Assembly: GCF_025264665.1 (NCBI RefSeq)
Contig: NZ_CP073697.1
Location: forward strand, 372,001 to 436,000
From: Edaphobacter flagellatus
GTDB lineage: Bacteria > Acidobacteriota > Terriglobia > Terriglobales > Acidobacteriaceae
DNA length: 64,000 nt
Direction: 5' to 3'
The notes beneath the pieces were generated by a model. That model was not told where the DNA came from. It made no database searches and worked only from the letters and a program-made list of their open reading frames with translations. Both the position numbers and the translations under genes were made by a program. This document shows, one piece after another, positions 9,510 to 18,046 of the stretch. Each line of letters opens with the position of its first letter. The first letter of the stretch is position 1.

Positions 9510-10856
9510 GTGGTTAAGCTTTCTCCCCGAGAGGTTTTAAGCAGGTGGTATTTGGACGATCCTAGACTGAGCCGTACCCCGTCGCCCAACCGGCGTCTGA
9601 CAGAGTGGGCCTATTCTCTATGGCAGGCCGCCGTGCTGCGCTCCGGCATGCTGACCCTCACGATCATCGCTATTTTGCTGCTGGGATTTGCATTTGCCTG
9701 GCGCGAACATATGAAAGGGCAGTTTGGACGCCTGAAGCGTGAATTGAAGGGGCCTGCAGCAGCTGTTGCACCTCCTCCTCCACTTCCTGGTGGCCAGGAT
9801 CCTATTGTTCTTGAGCGTTCGACCATCGAAGGAGGCTCCGTCCCGGAATTTCTTTCTGCAACTTTGCTGCCCGGTCGCGGCATGAACATCTTTCAGATCA
9901 AAGCCTACCTGCCCAGCAAAGGTGAGGTGGAGTTACTGTCGTCTCCTCCCTTGGAAGAAGCAGGCAGATTGATGAATGGAAAGAACTCCGACGCGAACGG
10001 AGCGGCGAGCCTTTCGTTGGGCGCAGCCTTCGAAGCTCCATGGGCAGGCAGAATCTTTGGTGCACCTTCCGGAAATAACAGCATCAACACCTCCTGGAAC
10101 GGTACGGCCATTCATCTGCCCTCAGACAGGAGCAACGGTATCGCAGTAGCAACCGGAGGTTTGCTGCTCAAGGCAGCTTCCAATTCAGTGAAAACCAATG
10201 TGATGCCCGATGGAGGCGACGCTGAAGCTACCTACGAATCTGGCAGCTTCGATGAACATTGGCCATCGAAGCTCAGGATTACATCAACAGCACAGCTCAG
10301 CGGCCGGGTACTCGACATCAAACTTACCGCCCTTAATGTAGGAGATACGGCTGCGCCAGTTGGACTTGGGTGGCATCCCCTGTTTCGCGTCATCGGCAAT
10401 CGCGGCAGCATGGTACTTCGGCTGCCCAGTCAAGCACGAATTGAGAGATCTCACGCCAATACACCAACCGGAAAACTGCTGCCCGTCACCGGTACGCGGT
10501 ACGACTTTAGCGATCGTATGGGGAGCGTCCTGGGAAACGCCGAGATCGATGATACTTTCGTCCATCTGCGACAAGCCCCGCTGGATAATGGTCCCGTCGC
10601 CGAGCTACGCGATCCGACAAACAACTTTGGACTGCGTATGACTCTACTGAGTCCTTCAATCAAAGCATTGCATGTCTCGGCACCGGCGGACGGCAAATAC
10701 GTCATGATTTCGCCGCAGTTCAACTACGATGACCCTTTCGGACGCCAGTGGAGCCGCGAAGAGGACACCGGCATGATCGTTCTGCAGCCTGGCCAGAGTA
10801 CCCAATGGAGAGTCCGCCTCGAGATATTCGCCCTCACCTCGAACTCTCTCCAATAA
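9510..10856 (+). CDS. Membrane-anchored aldose 1-epimerase (mutarotase)-like protein
   Basis: A 448-residue protein. A cytoplasmic N-terminus is followed by one transmembrane helix (about residues 46-64), a short linker with a proline run, and then a galactose-mutarotase-like beta-sandwich (about 110-440). Recognisable fold elements are GLGWHPLF, DDTFVHL, and the C-terminal region with SPQFNYDDPFG and GMIVLQPGQS. The helix would place the domain in the periplasm. Mutarotases interconvert sugar anomers, but catalytic His/Glu assignment is not secure here, so a sugar-binding role is possible. The start is uncertain: GTG 9510 is the longest in-frame option and has no strong RBS. Confidence 0.7.
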   Translation: MVKLSPREVLSRWYLDDPRLSRTPSPNRRLTEWAYSLWQAAVLRSGMLTLTIIAILLLGFAFAWREHMKGQFGRLKRELKGPAAAVAPPPPLPGGQDPIVLERSTIEGGSVPEFLSATLLPGRGMNIFQIKAYLPSKGEVELLSSPPLEEAGRLMNGKNSDANGAASLSLGAAFEAPWAGRIFGAPSGNNSINTSWNGTAIHLPSDRSNGIAVATGGLLLKAASNSVKTNVMPDGGDAEATYESGSFDEHWPSKLRITSTAQLSGRVLDIKLTALNVGDTAAPVGLGWHPLFRVIGNRGSMVLRLPSQARIERSHANTPTGKLLPVTGTRYDFSDRMGSVLGNAEIDDTFVHLRQAPLDNGPVAELRDPTNNFGLRMTLLSPSIKALHVSAPADGKYVMISPQFNYDDPFGRQWSREEDTGMIVLQPGQSTQWRVRLEIFALTSNSLQ

Positions 10857-10914
10857 CAGGTTTTGCCGGGAAAATCGAATCTCAAAGGATGGCCAGCCAT
10901 CCCAATCCTCAGGT

Positions 10915-10944
10915 TTGACCCCCTGCAACCAACCCCCGTAAAGT
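10915..10944 (+). promoter_or_regulatory. Probable sigma-70-type promoter for tig-clpP
   Basis: TTGACC at 10915-10920 and TAAAGT at 10939-10944 are separated by 18 bases, about 75 bases before the tig start. A small hairpin (GGATGGC CA GCCATCC, 10887-10902) lies just upstream and may end the preceding transcript. Confidence 0.5.
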
Positions 10945-11020
10945 ATTAAAGAGGCGCGTATCGCGCAGCGCTGGTCAGTCCAGCGGCTGCGGCGTAATTT
11001 GACGCGACCTATTGGAAGGC

Positions 11021-12445
11021 ATGGATTTGACCACCCCAACTGAGACGACAGAGACCAACGTAGCTGCGGAGCCGCAGACAGATGCAGAGCACACGCATGC
11101 GCATGACCACGATCACGACCATGAGCATCACCACCATGGCCCTTCGCTGAACCCAGAGCTGACCCGCGAGATTGAAGTCGAGGTCCCTGCTGATAAGGTT
11201 TCGAAGACTTTCAAAAGTGTGACCAAGCGTTATCAGAAACTGGCGCGTATTCCCGGCTTCCGCGCAGGCAAGGTGCCGGAGTCGCTCGTGCGGACCAAGT
11301 TTGCCAAGGAGCTGCGGCAGGAAGTTCTGGAAGCCCTTGTCTCGGTGCGCTTTCAGAAAGCGATTGAAGAGCAGCAGTTGCGCCCCATTTCTCAACCTCA
11401 GCTACTCGATCTGCATCTACACGATGGTCAGCCACTGAAATTCAAAGCGGTCTTCGAGGTTGCTCCCGAGATCAATGTGAATGGCTACGATACCGTGAAG
11501 ATCGCGAAACCAGATGTCGCCCTGACCGAGGATGAATACCAGGCAGAGCTCTCTCGCGTTCTCGATAGCCATGCAACGGTTGAGCCTGTTGCCGATGAGC
11601 GCCCTCTTGCCGACGGTGATTGGGCCGAGATCACCTTCAAGGGCGAAGTGAAGGACCTCGCACAGACGGTGACGGAGGATGGCCTCGAAAACACAAACAC
11701 GAATGAGCCAATCACCGGCGACGACGTGCTGGTTGAGATCGGTGGCAAGAATACGCTTCCTGCATTCACGGATGCTCTGCGCGGAACGAAACCCGGCCAG
11801 GAGCTGACCTTCGAAGTGCCGTATCCGGCTGAGTTCGGTGAGAAGCGTCTTGCAGGTCAGACAGTGAGCTACGACGTAACAGTGAAGGCCATCAAAAAGA
11901 AGAACTATCCGGAGCGTGATGCTGAGTTCGCCAAGCAGCTTGGCAACTACGAGAGCTGGGAGGACTTCGAGGCGAAGTTGCGCGAGATGGCGGCCGACCG
12001 CAAGAAGAGCGCACTCGAGAGCCAGGCACGCGACAAGATGCTCGACGAACTTGTGCAGAAGTTCCAGTTCCCTGTTCCCGAATCATTTGTGCAGCAGCAG
12101 GTGGATGCGCGTCTCGACCGTGGTCTTCGCGCGCTTGCGCAGCAAGGCATGACGCCGGAAGCGATGCGCCAGCTCGACTTCGGACGCCTGCGCGAAGCAC
12201 AGCGCGGACAGGCACTGAATGAAGTCAAGGCATCGCTGATTCTCGATAAGATCGGCGAGCAGGAAAACGTAGCTGTCAGCGACGAGGACATGGACCGCGA
12301 GCTTCTGATGCTCTCGCTCCAGTCACGCGAGCCGCTGGAGACGCTGCGTGATCGCCTAAAGAACGACGGCAGTCTGGATAGGATTCGCGAACAGATGCGC
12401 CGCGAGAAAACTGCAAGCGTGCTCTACGAGAAATTAGCCTCGTAG
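11021..12445 (+). CDS. tig: Trigger factor (ribosome-bound chaperone) with His-rich N-terminal extension
   Basis: A 474-residue cytoplasmic folding factor for nascent chains. After an unusual N-terminal extension come the ribosome-binding domain with GFRAGKVP (about residues 78-85), an FKBP-type PPIase domain beginning near DGDWAEITFKGEV, and the helical C-terminal arms. The extension (residues 24-39) has 10 histidines in 16 positions, alternating with acids and ending HHHH, which should bind Ni, Zn or Co. ATG 11021 is chosen; GGAAGG sits only two bases away, so TTG 11012 or another nearby codon could be the true start. It lies 51 bases upstream of clpP, a classic chaperone-protease linkage. 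Confidence 0.95.
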   Translation: MDLTTPTETTETNVAAEPQTDAEHTHAHDHDHDHEHHHHGPSLNPELTREIEVEVPADKVSKTFKSVTKRYQKLARIPGFRAGKVPESLVRTKFAKELRQEVLEALVSVRFQKAIEEQQLRPISQPQLLDLHLHDGQPLKFKAVFEVAPEINVNGYDTVKIAKPDVALTEDEYQAELSRVLDSHATVEPVADERPLADGDWAEITFKGEVKDLAQTVTEDGLENTNTNEPITGDDVLVEIGGKNTLPAFTDALRGTKPGQELTFEVPYPAEFGEKRLAGQTVSYDVTVKAIKKKNYPERDAEFAKQLGNYESWEDFEAKLREMAADRKKSALESQARDKMLDELVQKFQFPVPESFVQQQVDARLDRGLRALAQQGMTPEAMRQLDFGRLREAQRGQALNEVKASLILDKIGEQENVAVSDEDMDRELLMLSLQSREPLETLRDRLKNDGSLDRIREQMRREKTASVLYEKLAS

Positions 12446-12496
12446 CAGTAATCCCCTCAGCTCACAACCTGACTTCAACGAAAGAAAGAGAGCGTT

Positions 12497-13087
12497 ATGG
12501 GACTGGTACCGATGGTGATCGAACAGACGAGTCGTGGCGAGCGCGCTTACGACATCTACAGCCGTCTGCTTCGCGACAACATCATTTTTCTTGGGACGCC
12601 GATTGACGACAATATCGCCAACGTCATCATCGCGCAGATGCTGTTTCTGAGCGGCGAGGATCCGGAAAAAGATATTCAGCTATACATCAACTCACCAGGC
12701 GGCTCGATCACAGCCGGCCTGGCGATCTACGACACGATGCAGTACATCAAGAACGATGTGGTGACGTTCTGCATTGGTCAGGCAGCTTCGATGGGAGCCT
12801 TCCTGTTGATGGCAGGCAAGAAGGGCAAGCGCTTCGCTCTGCCAAACTCACGCATCCTGATCCACCAGCCGTCCATGGGCGGCCTAAGCGGACAGGCCAC
12901 CGACATCGACATCCACGCACGCGAGATTCTTCGTATCCGCGAGATTACCAATAAGCTGATGAGCGCCAGCACGGGCCAGACGCTTGAGAGGATCGAGCGG
13001 GACGTGGAGCGCGATTTCATCATGACGGCGTCGCAGGCCAAGGAGTATGGCATCATCGATGACATCATTGATCGGCCACGCACTTAG
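12497..13087 (+). CDS. clpP: ATP-dependent Clp protease proteolytic subunit
   Basis: A 196-residue serine peptidase that forms the tetradecameric chamber for ClpX and ClpC. The catalytic triad is visible: Ser98 in GQAASMGA, His123 in LIHQP and Asp172 in ERDVERD, matching E. coli S97/H122/D171. The length is normal for the family. The ATG has AAAGAGAGCG just upstream. It is followed by a strong hairpin and then clpX, so read-through or a separate clpX promoter sets the ClpP:ClpX ratio. Confidence 0.98.
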   Translation: MGLVPMVIEQTSRGERAYDIYSRLLRDNIIFLGTPIDDNIANVIIAQMLFLSGEDPEKDIQLYINSPGGSITAGLAIYDTMQYIKNDVVTFCIGQAASMGAFLLMAGKKGKRFALPNSRILIHQPSMGGLSGQATDIDIHAREILRIREITNKLMSASTGQTLERIERDVERDFIMTASQAKEYGIIDDIIDRPRT

Positions 13088-13104
13088 TCTTCTGGAATCA
13101 ATCA

Positions 13105-13139
13105 TTCAGGGGCCAGAGCTCATGTCTCTGGTCCCTGAA
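13105..13139 (+). terminator. Hairpin between clpP and clpX (terminator or attenuator)
   Basis: A 14-bp stem TTCAGGGGCCAGAG / CTCTGGTCCCTGAA with one G-U pair and a 7-base loop starts 18 bases after the clpP stop. It is followed by GTTATTTCG rather than a clean T-run, so partial termination or mRNA 3'-end protection is more likely than full termination. Confidence 0.5.
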
Positions 13140-13286
13140 GTTATTTCGTACATACCACCTTCGTAATGCTGGGATGTACCTCCTTGGTGTACCTGCTGAA
13201 CCTTCCCGCCGCTCTTTACAAATCTGAAACAGGTGTAGACTGATAACAGTTTTCCCTGCACCGCTTCGCCAGGAGTTGCCGCATCT

Positions 13287-14576
13287 ATGAAAACATCAAG
13301 GGGCTCAGAGGAATCGCTTCGCTGTTCTTTCTGCCACAAATCTCAGGACGCTGTCGCTAAGCTGATCTCCTCCCCTTCCGACTATCCCCGCGCCTACATC
13401 TGTGATGAGTGCGTGGCCGTGTGCAACTCCATCCTTGAAGACGACCGCTCCGAGGCTCAGCCCGGCGCGGCGCCGGCACACCTTCCCAAGCCGCAGGAAG
13501 TGAAAGCATTCCTCGACGAGTACGTGATCGGGCAGGAAACGACGAAAAAGAAGCTTGCCGTTGCCGTCTACAACCACTACAAGCGCATTCAAATGAACAA
13601 GACGCGCGGGAACGAAGTGGAGCTGGCGAAGTCAAACATTCTTCTGGTTGGTCCTACAGGTTCCGGCAAGACGCTTCTTGCGCACACACTTGCTAAGATG
13701 CTCGACGTTCCGTTCGCGATTGTTGACGCGACCACGTTGACTGAAGCTGGCTATGTTGGCGAGGATGTCGAGAACATCATTCTTAAGCTTTTGCAGGCTG
13801 CCGATGGTGACGTTGCTCGCGCACAGTGCGGCATCATCTATATCGACGAGATCGACAAGATTGGACGCAAGGACGAGAACCCCTCGATCACCCGTGATGT
13901 TTCCGGCGAAGGCGTTCAGCAGGCCTTGTTGAAGATTCTCGAAGGCACCGTAGCCAATGTTCCTCCGCAGGGCGGCCGTAAGCATCCGCACCAAGAGTTC
14001 ACGGCGGTTGATACCACGAACATCCTCTTCATCTGCGGTGGCGCCTTTGTTGGACTTGAGAAGGTCATCGGACGGCGCGTAGGCAAGAAGGCTCTCGGTT
14101 TCCGCGCCGCTGCCGCCGATGCTGAAGCGAAGGAAGGCGAAGTGATGCCGATCCGCGCTCAGCGCGACTCGGAATTGCTACGTCAGGCTGAACCGCAGGA
14201 TTTACTCAAGTACGGACTCATTCCGGAATTTGTCGGTCGTCTTCCGGTCATGGGCATTCTCGACGAGTTGGATGAGGCCGCTTTGATCGAGATTCTCACC
14301 AAGCCACGCAACGCCATTCTGAAGCAGTACTCGAAGCTGTTTGACTTTGAGGGCGTGAAGGTCACCTTCAGCGATGAGGCTGCACGCGCGATTGCTCGCG
14401 AGGCGCTCATGCGCAAGGTAGGTGCACGCGGTCTGCGCATGATCATCGAAGAGCTGATGCTCGACCTGATGTATCACGTTCCCGGCAACAAGAAGGTGAA
14501 GGAAATTGTCATCACCGAAGCGATGGTGAAGAATCGCGATCTCACTTTGCCTGTTCTGCTTGAAAAAGCTGGCTGA
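13287..14576 (+). CDS. clpX: ATP-dependent Clp protease ATP-binding subunit ClpX
   Basis: A 429-residue AAA+ unfoldase partner of ClpP. The N-terminal C4 zinc-binding domain has Cys13, Cys16, Cys39 and Cys42. The AAA+ module has Walker A GPTGSGKT near residue 122 and Walker [10 protein letters not shown], and the substrate-gripping pore loop follows (GYVGEDVE region). An IGF-like ClpP-binding loop is not obvious at this resolution. AGGAG lies 11 bases before the ATG. It follows clpP by about 200 bases and ends at a strong terminator. Confidence 0.97.
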   Translation: MKTSRGSEESLRCSFCHKSQDAVAKLISSPSDYPRAYICDECVAVCNSILEDDRSEAQPGAAPAHLPKPQEVKAFLDEYVIGQETTKKKLAVAVYNHYKRIQMNKTRGNEVELAKSNILLVGPTGSGKTLLAHTLAKMLDVPFAIVDATTLTEAGYVGEDVENIILKLLQAADGDVARAQCGIIYIDEIDKIGRKDENPSITRDVSGEGVQQALLKILEGTVANVPPQGGRKHPHQEFTAVDTTNILFICGGAFVGLEKVIGRRVGKKALGFRAAAADAEAKEGEVMPIRAQRDSELLRQAEPQDLLKYGLIPEFVGRLPVMGILDELDEAALIEILTKPRNAILKQYSKLFDFEGVKVTFSDEAARAIAREALMRKVGARGLRMIIEELMLDLMYHVPGNKKVKEIVITEAMVKNRDLTLPVLLEKAG

Positions 14577-14612
14577 GGCGCAATCTTTCGCCGAGTAAAG
14601 CATATGGAGAAT

Positions 14613-14641
14613 GCACAGGCTTCGGCCTGTGCAAATCTTTT
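14613..14641 (+). terminator. Rho-independent terminator after clpX
   Basis: Perfect 8-bp stem GCACAGGC / GCCTGTGC closed by a UUCG tetraloop and followed by AAATCTTTT. It separates the clp operon from lon. Confidence 0.9.
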
Positions 14642-14779
14642 GCCTTGAACCTCTTTCGCTCCTCCCTTCCCTATTCTCTATGGAGCAGAATGCGGTCTGA
14701 AGCATTACAATCACTGGAAACCACGCGCAGGCGGACGGTGCATCGTTGCCGTTTCCCACGCGTCTAATTGGGGAGAGCG

Positions 14780-17203
14780 ATGAGTAATCCGACGAAAGAA
14801 ACATTAAGCACAGACGTCCGCAAACTTCCCATGATGCCCATCCGCGACATGGTCATCTTCCCGCACATGATGACTCCGTTTGTCGTGGGCCGCGAATCCA
14901 GCGTGCGTGCTCTGGAAGAGGCGCTTTCGGGTGACCGCAAGATCTTTCTGGCAACGCAGCACGATGCCTCGATCGACGAGCCAACAGCTGATGACATCTA
15001 TGCAACCGGAACAATCGGCAACATTGTGCAGAGCGTCAAGATGCCGGACGGCAACATCAAGGTTCTGGTTGAAGGTGTTGAGCGTGCACGCGCGATTGAA
15101 GTGAACGATTCGGACGGCTTCTTTGTCGCTACGGTTCGCACAGGAAAAACACAGCTGGAGCAGACGCCTCAGGTCGAGCAGTTGATGCAGCGTGTTCACT
15201 CGTTGTTTGAGCAGTACGTGAAGCTACAGCAGTCGCTGAACTACGAGACGATGGCTGCGAGCGTACGTCCTGATGAGCCTGCAAAGCTAGCCGATATCAT
15301 CGCGGCAAACCTGCAACTTCCTATCGAAGAAAAGCAACAGTTGCTTGAGGTCTTCGATCCTGAGCAACGTCTAGTACGCGTCGCCGACGTGCTCGACCTC
15401 GCCATTGAAAAGCTGAACATGGATCGCACGATTCAGTCGCGCGTGAAGCGGCAGATGGAGAAGGCGCAGAAAGAGTATTACCTCAACGAGAAGATTAAGG
15501 CGATCCAGAAGGAGCTTGGCCGCGGTGAGAAGTCGGAGTTCGATGAGCTGAAGAAGAAGATCGAAGCTGCCGGCATGCCGAAGGAAGCGCTGGACAAGTC
15601 GCTGCAGGAGTTGAAGAAGCTGGAAGCAATGCCTCCAATGTCGGCCGAGTCGACAGTGTCGCGCAACTATCTCGACTGGCTGCTGGCTGTGCCGTGGAAA
15701 AAGAAGTCCAAGGACATTCGTTCTATCGATTATGCCGAGAAGGTTTTGAACGAGGACCATTACGGCCTTGAGAAGATCAAGGAGCGCATTCTTGAGTTCC
15801 TTGCTGTTCGTCAGTTGGTGAAGAATCCGAAGGGGTCGATTCTCTGCTTCGTTGGGCCTCCAGGCGTCGGTAAGACTTCGCTGGGCATGTCGATCGCGAA
15901 GGCGACGGGACGCAAATTTGTGCGTATGTCGCTGGGCGGCGTTCGCGATGAGGCCGAGATTCGCGGCCATCGTCGCACTTACATCGGCGCTTTGCCGGGG
16001 CAGATCATTCAGTCGATGAAGAAGGCAGGGACGAAGAATCCGGTCTTCATGCTGGATGAGATCGACAAGATGGCTTCGGACTTCCGCGGCGATCCGGCGA
16101 GCGCTCTGCTTGAGGTTCTCGATCCTGAGCAGAACACTTCGTTCCAGGATCACTATCTCGACGTCGAATACGATCTGTCACAGGTTCTGTTTGTTGCGAC
16201 CGCGAATGTGCTGCACACGATTCCCGGGCCGCTGCAGGATCGCATGGAGATTCTGCGTCTGCACGGTTATACCGAGATCGAGAAGCTTGAAATCGCCAAG
16301 CAGTATCTGGTCAAGAAGCAGCGCGAGGCGACTGGCCTGACGGAAGAGCAGATCCTGTTCGAGGACGATGCAATCCGGCAGATTATTCGTGCCTATACGC
16401 GCGAAGCTGGCGTTCGCAATCTCGAGCGCGAGATCGGTAATGTCTGCCGCAAAGTCGCGCGTCGCGTGGTGAAGAATGGTCCGACGCACAAGGAGACGAT
16501 TACGGCGGACAATATTGCCGATCTGCTTGGCGTGGCGAAGTTCCGCGATTCGCAGGTGCATGAGAAGAGCGAGGTCGGGCTTGTTACCGGATTGGCCTGG
16601 ACCGAAGTTGGTGGCTCGATTCTGCAGACCGAGGTTCAGGTTCTGGACGGCAAAGGCAAGCTGACGACGACGGGACAGCTTGGCGATGTGATGCAGGAGT
16701 CGGCTCAGGCTGCTCTGAGCTATATCCGTTCGCGCGCGCCGCAGCTGGGGCTGGCGAAGGACTTCTATCGCAACGTCGATATCCATGTTCACGTCCCTGA
16801 GGGAGCGATTCCGAAGGACGGTCCTTCGGCGGGCATCACGCTTGCGACCGGGCTGGCGAGCGCACTGACCAAGATCAAGGTTCGTCGCGACATTGCGATG
16901 ACCGGCGAAGTCACGCTGCGCGGCAAGGTGCTTCCGATCGGCGGTCTGAAGGAGAAGCTGCTGGCTGCGCATCGCGCAGGGATCTTCGAGGCGATTCTCC
17001 CTGAAGACAACCAGAAGGATCTGGCTGATCTTCCTGAGCTGTTGAAGACGTCGATGAAGCTGCACTTCGTCGCAGATATGGATCAGGTGCTGCAGATTGC
17101 CCTGGAGGGCAAGCTGCCAGAGCTGAAGGAAGAGGCTCCGGAGGCGCTGGGCGCGGTGCTCCCACCGTCGATCGAGGTGCCCCAACCGACGGCGCGCCAG
17201 TAG
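14780..17203 (+). CDS. lon: ATP-dependent protease Lon (LonA)
   Basis: An 807-residue soluble hexameric protease. In order: N-terminal substrate-binding LAN domain (from [13 protein letters not shown]), a coiled-coil region (~200-280), an AAA+ module with Walker [10 protein letters not shown] near residue 358, and the C-terminal peptidase domain. The catalytic Ser lies in KDGPSAGI (near 682) and the Lys in [10 protein letters not shown] (near 722), the Ser-Lys dyad. ATG 14780 is preceded by GGGGAGAG, making it better than TTG 14768. Its own promoter region lies after the clpX terminator, and it completes a quality-control block with tig, clpP and clpX. Confidence 0.98.
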   Translation: MSNPTKETLSTDVRKLPMMPIRDMVIFPHMMTPFVVGRESSVRALEEALSGDRKIFLATQHDASIDEPTADDIYATGTIGNIVQSVKMPDGNIKVLVEGVERARAIEVNDSDGFFVATVRTGKTQLEQTPQVEQLMQRVHSLFEQYVKLQQSLNYETMAASVRPDEPAKLADIIAANLQLPIEEKQQLLEVFDPEQRLVRVADVLDLAIEKLNMDRTIQSRVKRQMEKAQKEYYLNEKIKAIQKELGRGEKSEFDELKKKIEAAGMPKEALDKSLQELKKLEAMPPMSAESTVSRNYLDWLLAVPWKKKSKDIRSIDYAEKVLNEDHYGLEKIKERILEFLAVRQLVKNPKGSILCFVGPPGVGKTSLGMSIAKATGRKFVRMSLGGVRDEAEIRGHRRTYIGALPGQIIQSMKKAGTKNPVFMLDEIDKMASDFRGDPASALLEVLDPEQNTSFQDHYLDVEYDLSQVLFVATANVLHTIPGPLQDRMEILRLHGYTEIEKLEIAKQYLVKKQREATGLTEEQILFEDDAIRQIIRAYTREAGVRNLEREIGNVCRKVARRVVKNGPTHKETITADNIADLLGVAKFRDSQVHEKSEVGLVTGLAWTEVGGSILQTEVQVLDGKGKLTTTGQLGDVMQESAQAALSYIRSRAPQLGLAKDFYRNVDIHVHVPEGAIPKDGPSAGITLATGLASALTKIKVRRDIAMTGEVTLRGKVLPIGGLKEKLLAAHRAGIFEAILPEDNQKDLADLPELLKTSMKLHFVADMDQVLQIALEGKLPELKEEAPEALGAVLPPSIEVPQPTARQ

Positions 17204-17323
17204 GGGGGCCCCCTCCCCCCTTCTATGGGCTAAACCTTCTGGTTTGTTTTATTTATGCGTTTTACACAGCGCAAAATATTGATAACAAACCGGTTAAACC
17301 TAAAAATGTAGATTCTAAAGAAG
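17204..17323. other. lon 3' flank with G/C homopolymer tract
   Basis: Immediately after the lon stop comes G6 C5 T C6, which can pair with itself. An AT-rich stretch with no visible gene follows, then the terminator. Confidence 0.4.
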
Positions 17324-17357
17324 ATAGCCCCCGGTCTGGCCGGGGGCTATTGTTTTC
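17324..17357 (+). terminator. Rho-independent terminator after lon
   Basis: Perfect 11-bp stem ATAGCCCCCGG / CCGGGGGCTAT with a 5-base loop, followed by TGTTTTC, about 120 bases past the lon stop. Confidence 0.87.
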
Positions 17358-17473
17358 TCCCACTGAATTCCAGTGTAGCAAAACGGGTGGGGGGGAATCG
17401 GCACTTTTTTCGAGGCTTATTCGCTTTGTTATGTGCAAGTTACAATTTAAGGGGGCTTGACAAGATTCGTAAG

Positions 17474-17623
17474 CTAGACCGATCGCCGACCGCTGACAAA
17501 ATGCATGATGATGGACAAGACAGCCAGGATCAGCAGCAAATGGATAAAAATTCCCGCCGTCTTGAAGACCAGGAAGCCGCCCAGCCAAAGTGCAACCAGA
17601 ACAATCGCAAGTATAAGAAACAT
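17474..17623 (-). CDS. Small lmo0937-family (DUF5670) membrane protein
   Basis: A 49-residue protein on the minus strand with two hydrophobic helices (about residues 2-20 and 24-43) separated by a short FKTAG turn and ending in the basic tail GRRSV. This is the build of the lmo0937/DUF5670 family of tiny inner-membrane proteins (WLGGF, then an HLLLILAV-type second helix). GAGAGGAAA lies about 9 bases before the ATG. The function is not known. It is flanked by terminators on both sides, so it is an independent unit. Confidence 0.8.
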   Translation of the reverse strand: MFLILAIVLVALWLGGFLVFKTAGIFIHLLLILAVLSIIMHFVSGRRSV

Positions 17624-17712
17624 AATTTGATATTTCCTCTCTCAGGGGTTTACGACCCGTGCTTTTCAGGTAGGAGGGTAAAACCCCGTCTATCCGTTGT
17701 CTGGCCAATGGA

Positions 17713-17742
17713 AAAGAGCGCACCCATTGGGATGCGCTCTTT
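17713..17742 (-). terminator. Rho-independent terminator of the thrC-moaD unit
   Basis: Read on the minus strand: perfect 10-bp stem AAAGAGCGCA / TGCGCTCTTT with a 10-base loop and a T4 tail, 20 bases past the MoaD-like stop codon. Confidence 0.82.
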
Positions 17743-17762
17743 AGGTTGCATGAACGTTGAGG

Positions 17763-18044
17763 CTAGAGAAGGCCGCCTGCAATGGAAGGGATGAGCATGA
17801 CTTCGTCGCCATCCTGGAAGGTATAGGCCTCTCCACCGAGGAAGCGGATGTCTTCGTCGTTGACATAGATGTTGATGAAGCGGCGAAGCTTGCCATCCTC
17901 ACCCTTGATCTGCGTCGAGAGCGCCGGGAAGGTCTGGTCGATGTCGGCCAGCAGGGCTGAAAGGTTCTCAGCCGGAGAGTCAAACTGCTTCTTGCCAGCG
18001 GTGTGCCGGGTGAAAGCGGTCGGAAGGGTTACTTTGATAGACAC
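17763..18044 (-). CDS. MoaD/ThiS-like sulfur-carrier protein
   Basis: A 93-residue beta-grasp protein of the MoaD/ThiS/CysO family. These carry sulfur as a thiocarboxylate on a C-terminal Gly-Gly. Here the C-terminus reads IPSIAGGLL, so two leucines follow Gly-Gly and would have to be clipped before activation, as for HcyS-type carriers. The GTG at 18044 is chosen: it lies 2 bases after the synthase stop, GGAGG is 9 bases upstream, and it gives the typical MSIKVTLPT start; TTG 18050 overlaps the stop and is too close to the RBS. The coupling to a threonine-synthase-family gene under a SAM riboswitch suggests a role in methionine rather than molybdopterin synthesis. That is inference. Confidence 0.87.
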   Translation of the reverse strand: MSIKVTLPTAFTRHTAGKKQFDSPAENLSALLADIDQTFPALSTQIKGEDGKLRRFINIYVNDEDIRFLGGEAYTFQDGDEVMLIPSIAGGLL

Positions 18045-18046
18045 GT

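Noticed and set aside
16178..17185. 335-codon minus-strand ORF opposite lon
   Set aside because: Leu/Arg/Gln-rich shadow of the conserved Lon peptidase and AAA+ regions.
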